Assembly (NCBI GenBank): GCA_025350365.1
Contig: JANXXY010000417.1
Span: forward strand, 1-17,792
Direction of reading: 5' to 3'
Length of the DNA stretch: 17,792 nt
From: Bacteroidales bacterium
Lineage (GTDB): Bacteria > Bacteroidota > Bacteroidia > Bacteroidales > JAAUTT01
The position numbers and the translations under genes are program-made. Below, one piece after another: positions 15,117 through 17,792 of this stretch; within the stretch, counting starts at the first letter, position 1, and each line of letters starts with the position of its first letter. The notes under the pieces were generated by a model. It made no database searches. It was given only the letters and a program-made list of their open reading frames with translations, and was not told the origin of the DNA.

Positions 15117-15146
15117 ACCTCGCGTTCATTTTTCTTGAATTAAAAC

Positions 15147-16391
15147 CTATTTTATTTTTGTTTTATCAAATTTCACAACCCCGGTGCTTAAACCTTCAAA
15201 ACCGGTAAATACCATTTTATAAATGCTGTTATCTTTTGACTGTACAAAATAAACGCGTTTATCAACCAGCGTCCATTTGTTATTAGGCTGGTCAAATGTT
15301 TTCCAATCAGACCCAATTTCAGATATAGCAGTCACAAATTTTGCAGTAGAATAATCATTACTTGTAACATCAACATTGTCTAACTGAGCTGATTTTACTC
15401 CGGTATTTGTTAATAACCCGGTTACCGGATATGGAGTCTTTCCACCCTTTCCATCCGAAACCATTTCGTAATATTTGGTATACACTAAATCCCACGAATC
15501 CTTAGCTGGTTCGCGGTCAATCTCATTCTTTGTGGCAAACGAATAATAGATGAAATTTTTTGCAGTGTATTTCGAGCAATCAACTGTATCGATGGTAGCA
15601 GTTCCGGTATTGTCAGCATTAGCGATTTGGAAAATGTACTTATTTAAAGTTGATGCTTTTTTCTTAATCCATAGTTTTTTATAAGTACCGTCCTGAAGCT
15701 GGATGATGAATAACGAATCGCCAATAACATCATGGTTTACAGTATTGTATATACCCCATCCATAATCGGGATGACCCAACGCATTTCTTTCGAAAGCGCC
15801 AAAAGTCCAGGTTGTATCAGAATTGTACATTTTGGTCCAGTTTGCAATACCTGCAATGTTTACTGAATTCCAAGCTGTTGTGTCGCCTGCTTTATAAGAA
15901 TAAAGCTTAATTCCTGCACCTGCATTAATAATGATGGTTGAGGAACGTGAGCCTGTCTGGAAAGCGATATCCCAGTTAGTGCGCGGAACAGTTGCGACAA
16001 CACCGGTTGCCATGCTATAATAAACGTCATTGGCATAGCCGGGACCAACTGTAATTGTCTCACTATTTGGTAATCCACTTACAAATACTTGACAACTATC
16101 TTTTAAAAGTCCATCAGACGTGTTAAAAATTATATAAGTTTGACCAATCGCCACGCCTGTTATTTTTCCATTTAGGAAGGTAGCTACATTGGGATTCCTT
16201 GAAGTAACAGTTAATGTTTTATTAGTGGCATTGGTTGGAGTAATAAAAACTGCTAAAGAATCCTGACCACCAACCTTTACAAATATTGACGTTTTTTGTA
16301 CTTTAATTTCAGTAATTGGAACATCATTTTCTTTTTTACATGCAAAAAGTATCAATGGCAGTACGAAAGCAAAAAACATAAGATTTTTCAT
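15147..16391 (-). CDS. BIG_2 Ig-like domain plus HmuY-like lipoprotein
   Basis: A 414-residue lipoprotein with lipobox LFAC (Cys18) followed by KKEND. Residues 26-105 form a bacterial Ig-like domain of the BIG_2 type (ITEIKVQKTSIFVKVGGQDS, TPTNATNKTLTVTSRNPNVA, then ITGVAIGQTYIIF). From about 112 on the protein resembles the HmuY family: YANDVYYSMATG, RTNWDIAFQTG (138-147), a second KDSWDLVYTKYYE, and a final VYFVQSKDNSIYKMVFTGFEG. The 338-residue lipoprotein downstream shows the same order of motifs, so the two are distant paralogues. The Ig-like domain probably works as a stalk lifting the ligand-binding part from the surface. It precedes the receptor gene by 123 bases containing two inverted repeats; it may share the transcript, or its message may be partly cut there. 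Confidence 0.8.
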   Translation of the reverse strand: MKNLMFFAFVLPLILFACKKENDVPITEIKVQKTSIFVKVGGQDSLAVFITPTNATNKTLTVTSRNPNVATFLNGKITGVAIGQTYIIFNTSDGLLKDSCQVFVSGLPNSETITVGPGYANDVYYSMATGVVATVPRTNWDIAFQTGSRSSTIIINAGAGIKLYSYKAGDTTAWNSVNIAGIANWTKMYNSDTTWTFGAFERNALGHPDYGWGIYNTVNHDVIGDSLFIIQLQDGTYKKLWIKKKASTLNKYIFQIANADNTGTATIDTVDCSKYTAKNFIYYSFATKNEIDREPAKDSWDLVYTKYYEMVSDGKGGKTPYPVTGLLTNTGVKSAQLDNVDVTSNDYSTAKFVTAISEIGSDWKTFDQPNNKWTLVDKRVYFVQSKDNSIYKMVFTGFEGLSTGVVKFDKTKIK

Positions 16392-16463
16392 AGACTTACT
16401 ATTTAATTTAAATACGTTAAATATTTATATACAAATTACCAAAATAGAACGAAATACAGATTA

Positions 16464-16471
16464 CAAAATTA
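16464..16471 (-). promoter_or_regulatory. Candidate -7 element for the lipoprotein-receptor operon
   Basis: Minus-strand TAATTTTG matches TAnnTTTG fully and would give a leader of about 65 bases before the ATG at 16391. I see no convincing TTTG at -33 and no recognisable Fur box, and the segment is AT-rich, so this is tentative. A terminator 60 bases upstream makes some promoter in this gap necessary. Confidence 0.35.
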
Positions 16472-16530
16472 TATAAAAAACGCATTTAAGAGTAATAAGT
16501 CTTTTATTTTCATGAACATTTATAAAACAA

Positions 16531-16561
16531 AAAAACCTGACTCGTTATGAATCAGGTTTTT
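16531..16561. terminator. Strong bidirectional terminator after the cytochrome c gene
   Basis: AAAAACCTGACTC (16531-16543) and GAATCAGGTTTTT (16549-16561) form a 13-bp stem with one mismatch and the loop GTTAT. On the minus strand a run of T follows (TTTTTTTGTTTTAT). It lies 17 bases after the cytochrome c stop codon and separates that operon from the lipoprotein-receptor genes. Confidence 0.88.
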
Positions 16562-16578
16562 AATTATTATTTTTTATA

Positions 16579-16995
16579 TTATTTTTTTAACGTCCGAAGG
16601 TAATTTACCATATTCCAAATGTCAGTATCCTCAATTTTTTTATCGTATTTGGGCATTTCGTTTCTGCCAAATTTAGTTTGATAAAAAATCGTTCCATCAG
16701 ATTGACCCTGGAATGCAGTACTTGTGAAATCACCAGGAAATGTTTCCAATGTTTTTGCTTTGGTTCCGTCGCCTAACCCCATTTTACCATGGCATGATGC
16801 ACAATTCTTTTTATACAACGCCTCCCCGGCTTTTACACTTGCATCTGAAGTCTTAACAGCGCTCTTCATGTCTTTATATTTAGCCGGTATTTCCCAAGCT
16901 TTTCCTTTTTTAGGTTGAGCTGATACCATCGACATAACTGCAATTGCTATTATCGCAATCGATAAAACTGTGAAAATTGATTTAATTGTTTTCAT
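16579..16995 (-). CDS. Small single-heme c-type cytochrome
   Basis: A 138-residue protein counted from the ATG at 16995, chosen because GGAGG lies 7 bases upstream; an in-frame ATG at 17007 would overlap that site. An N-terminal hydrophobic segment (IFTVLSIAIIAIAVMSMVSA) is a signal peptide or anchor. The heme-binding motif is CASCH (Cys65, Cys68, His69) in KAGEALYKKNCASCHGKMGLGDG, and EMPKY supplies the likely axial Met114. The C-terminal DTDIWNMVNYLRTLKK is the usual last helix of class I cytochromes. It should carry electrons in the periplasm for an oxidase or reductase. It begins 53 bases after the membrane-anchored gene upstream and is followed by a strong terminator, so it is the last gene of an operon extending beyond the window. 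Confidence 0.92.
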   Translation of the reverse strand: MKTIKSIFTVLSIAIIAIAVMSMVSAQPKKGKAWEIPAKYKDMKSAVKTSDASVKAGEALYKKNCASCHGKMGLGDGTKAKTLETFPGDFTSTAFQGQSDGTIFYQTKFGRNEMPKYDKKIEDTDIWNMVNYLRTLKK

Positions 16996-17048
16996 AGAAA
17001 CCTCCATTTATGTTTAATTGAATAAAAATATGAAAATTATATGTAAAT

Positions 17049-17792
17049 TTAAGCTGTTTGTTTATCTTCTTTATTAATTCTATACAATTTATACACAACA
17101 TATATATAATGCCCCCAAACACCTAGCAATAAAACTGTTAAGGTTATAATCATCCAGGTTGGCGCTACGGTGGTCCAGAGAGCCCGATGAAATTTCACGA
17201 TATGATAGTTCGTTGGAACGCCCCACGCTATTGTTTGTGAGACCTCTACATTAGCATACAACTCATTTTCTTCCACCCGACCCAATACAGTAAGGTTACC
17301 AATTGAATCTCCGGGAATGTTGTTTGGAAACTCCACTTCTCCATTTCCATCATCCCCTGATGAGCCTTCAGCAACTTTTAATTTGCTAAACATTCGCGGC
17401 ACATAAAAAACCAAATCTGTTTTTACCGGATTCTTTACCCCATCGGGTCCAATTTCAAAGGCGTGGTATGTGATAGTTTTAACCGAATCTTTCACTTCCA
17501 GATTCATTTCAATGGTTAAATCAGTAAGTGATAAAGAGTCTTTTTTTGAATCAACAATGGAATTTTCATCTAAAGATACAGAAAACGAGTATTTCCGATC
17601 CTTTAATGGAAGTTTCCGGTTTACAGGTATCGTATATTCTGCTTTACCATATCCATTAGTTTTTATTGTTGCAAGTTTTTCGTGTGCAATGCCGGTTGAA
17701 AATGTAATTGGAATATCAGCCGCAGCTGAGCTTTGCTTACCTTCGGTTTTTATATATTTTACTGTATAGATTAAAGTTCGGCTTTGATCAGA
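17049..17792 (-). CDS. C-terminally membrane-anchored extracytoplasmic protein, N-terminus missing
   Basis: The frame stays open from the window edge to TAA at 17049, giving at least 247 residues; an internal Met at 17507 is not the start. The visible part is rich in beta-strand patterns. The segment ITFSTGIAHEKLATIKTNGYGKAEYTIPV looks like an Ig-like or macroglobulin-type repeat (x-T-x-x-x-G-x-A). A Ser/Asp/Gly-rich linker (EGSSGDDGNGEVEF) follows, then YHIVKFHRALWTTVAP, one membrane helix (TWMIITLTVLLLGVWGHYIYVVY) and a basic cytoplasmic tail. I do not recognise the family. Its position 53 bases before a cytochrome c gene suggests a role with a periplasmic electron-transfer complex, as an anchor or assembly partner. 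That is inference only. Confidence 0.75.
   Translation of the reverse strand, partial: SDQSRTLIYTVKYIKTEGKQSSAAADIPITFSTGIAHEKLATIKTNGYGKAEYTIPVNRKLPLKDRKYSFSVSLDENSIVDSKKDSLSLTDLTIEMNLEVKDSVKTITYHAFEIGPDGVKNPVKTDLVFYVPRMFSKLKVAEGSSGDDGNGEVEFPNNIPGDSIGNLTVLGRVEENELYANVEVSQTIAWGVPTNYHIVKFHRALWTTVAPTWMIITLTVLLLGVWGHYIYVVYKLYRINKEDKQTA

Noticed and set aside
16400..16480. Searched for a Fur-type operator in front of the BIG_2/HmuY-like lipoprotein gene.
   Set aside because: The stretch is AT-rich with several ATTT/AAAT pieces, but no spaced set close to the 19-bp Fur consensus could be picked out with confidence.

Overview
The window looks like chromosomal DNA of a Bacteroidota bacterium, most probably from the Bacteroidales/Marinilabiliales side. 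The reasons are an S46 dipeptidyl-peptidase, a HmuY/HmuR-type lipoprotein plus TonB-dependent receptor locus with a carboxypeptidase-like N-terminal extension on the receptor, the Rossmann(DUF2520)-KdsC-like HAD-UbiA-Maf gene order, AT-rich intergenic DNA, and few Shine-Dalgarno sequences. No rRNA, tRNA, CRISPR array, transposase or phage gene was seen. Almost everything from 1594 on is on the minus strand; exceptions are the first two genes and one small membrane protein at 10831-11310.

Layout. 1-1443: the end of a PAP2 phosphatase and a GNAT-like protein on the plus strand, closed by a bidirectional terminator. 1594-2237: a ParE-type toxin and antitoxin preceded by an unlisted 32-codon reading frame. 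2451-7603: an S46 peptidase whose specificity residue is the arginine of DPP11 (Asp/Glu-specific), then a compact four-gene run (transcribed from 7603 down to 4698) with gaps of 5, 9 and 9 bases: Rossmann/DUF2520 protein, KdsC-like phosphatase, UbiA prenyltransferase and Maf nucleotide pyrophosphatase. 7745-9006: a two-gene (split) ThrE-type threonine/serine exporter. 9202-10494: an exported serine beta-lactamase-like hydrolase. 10831-11698: two small convergent membrane-protein genes.

11754-16391 is the most distinctive part. A TonB-dependent receptor is directly followed (TAA-ATG) by a HmuY-family lipoprotein and preceded by a second, longer lipoprotein that carries a bacterial Ig-like (BIG_2) domain fused to a HmuY-like region. 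By homology this is a heme or metal-ligand uptake locus in which two related surface lipoproteins could serve one receptor. The 123-base gap before the receptor holds a strong 7-bp-arm hairpin next to the start codon and a second, REP-like, long inverted repeat. 16579-17792: a small single-heme cytochrome c, with its own strong terminator, follows a C-terminally membrane-anchored extracytoplasmic protein that runs off the window edge.

I see no clear evidence for a wholly new defence or mobile system. The best leads are the paired HmuY-like lipoproteins, the structured leader of the receptor, the small ORF linked to the toxin-antitoxin pair, and the UbiA enzyme as a possible part of an archaeal-type ether lipid pathway.
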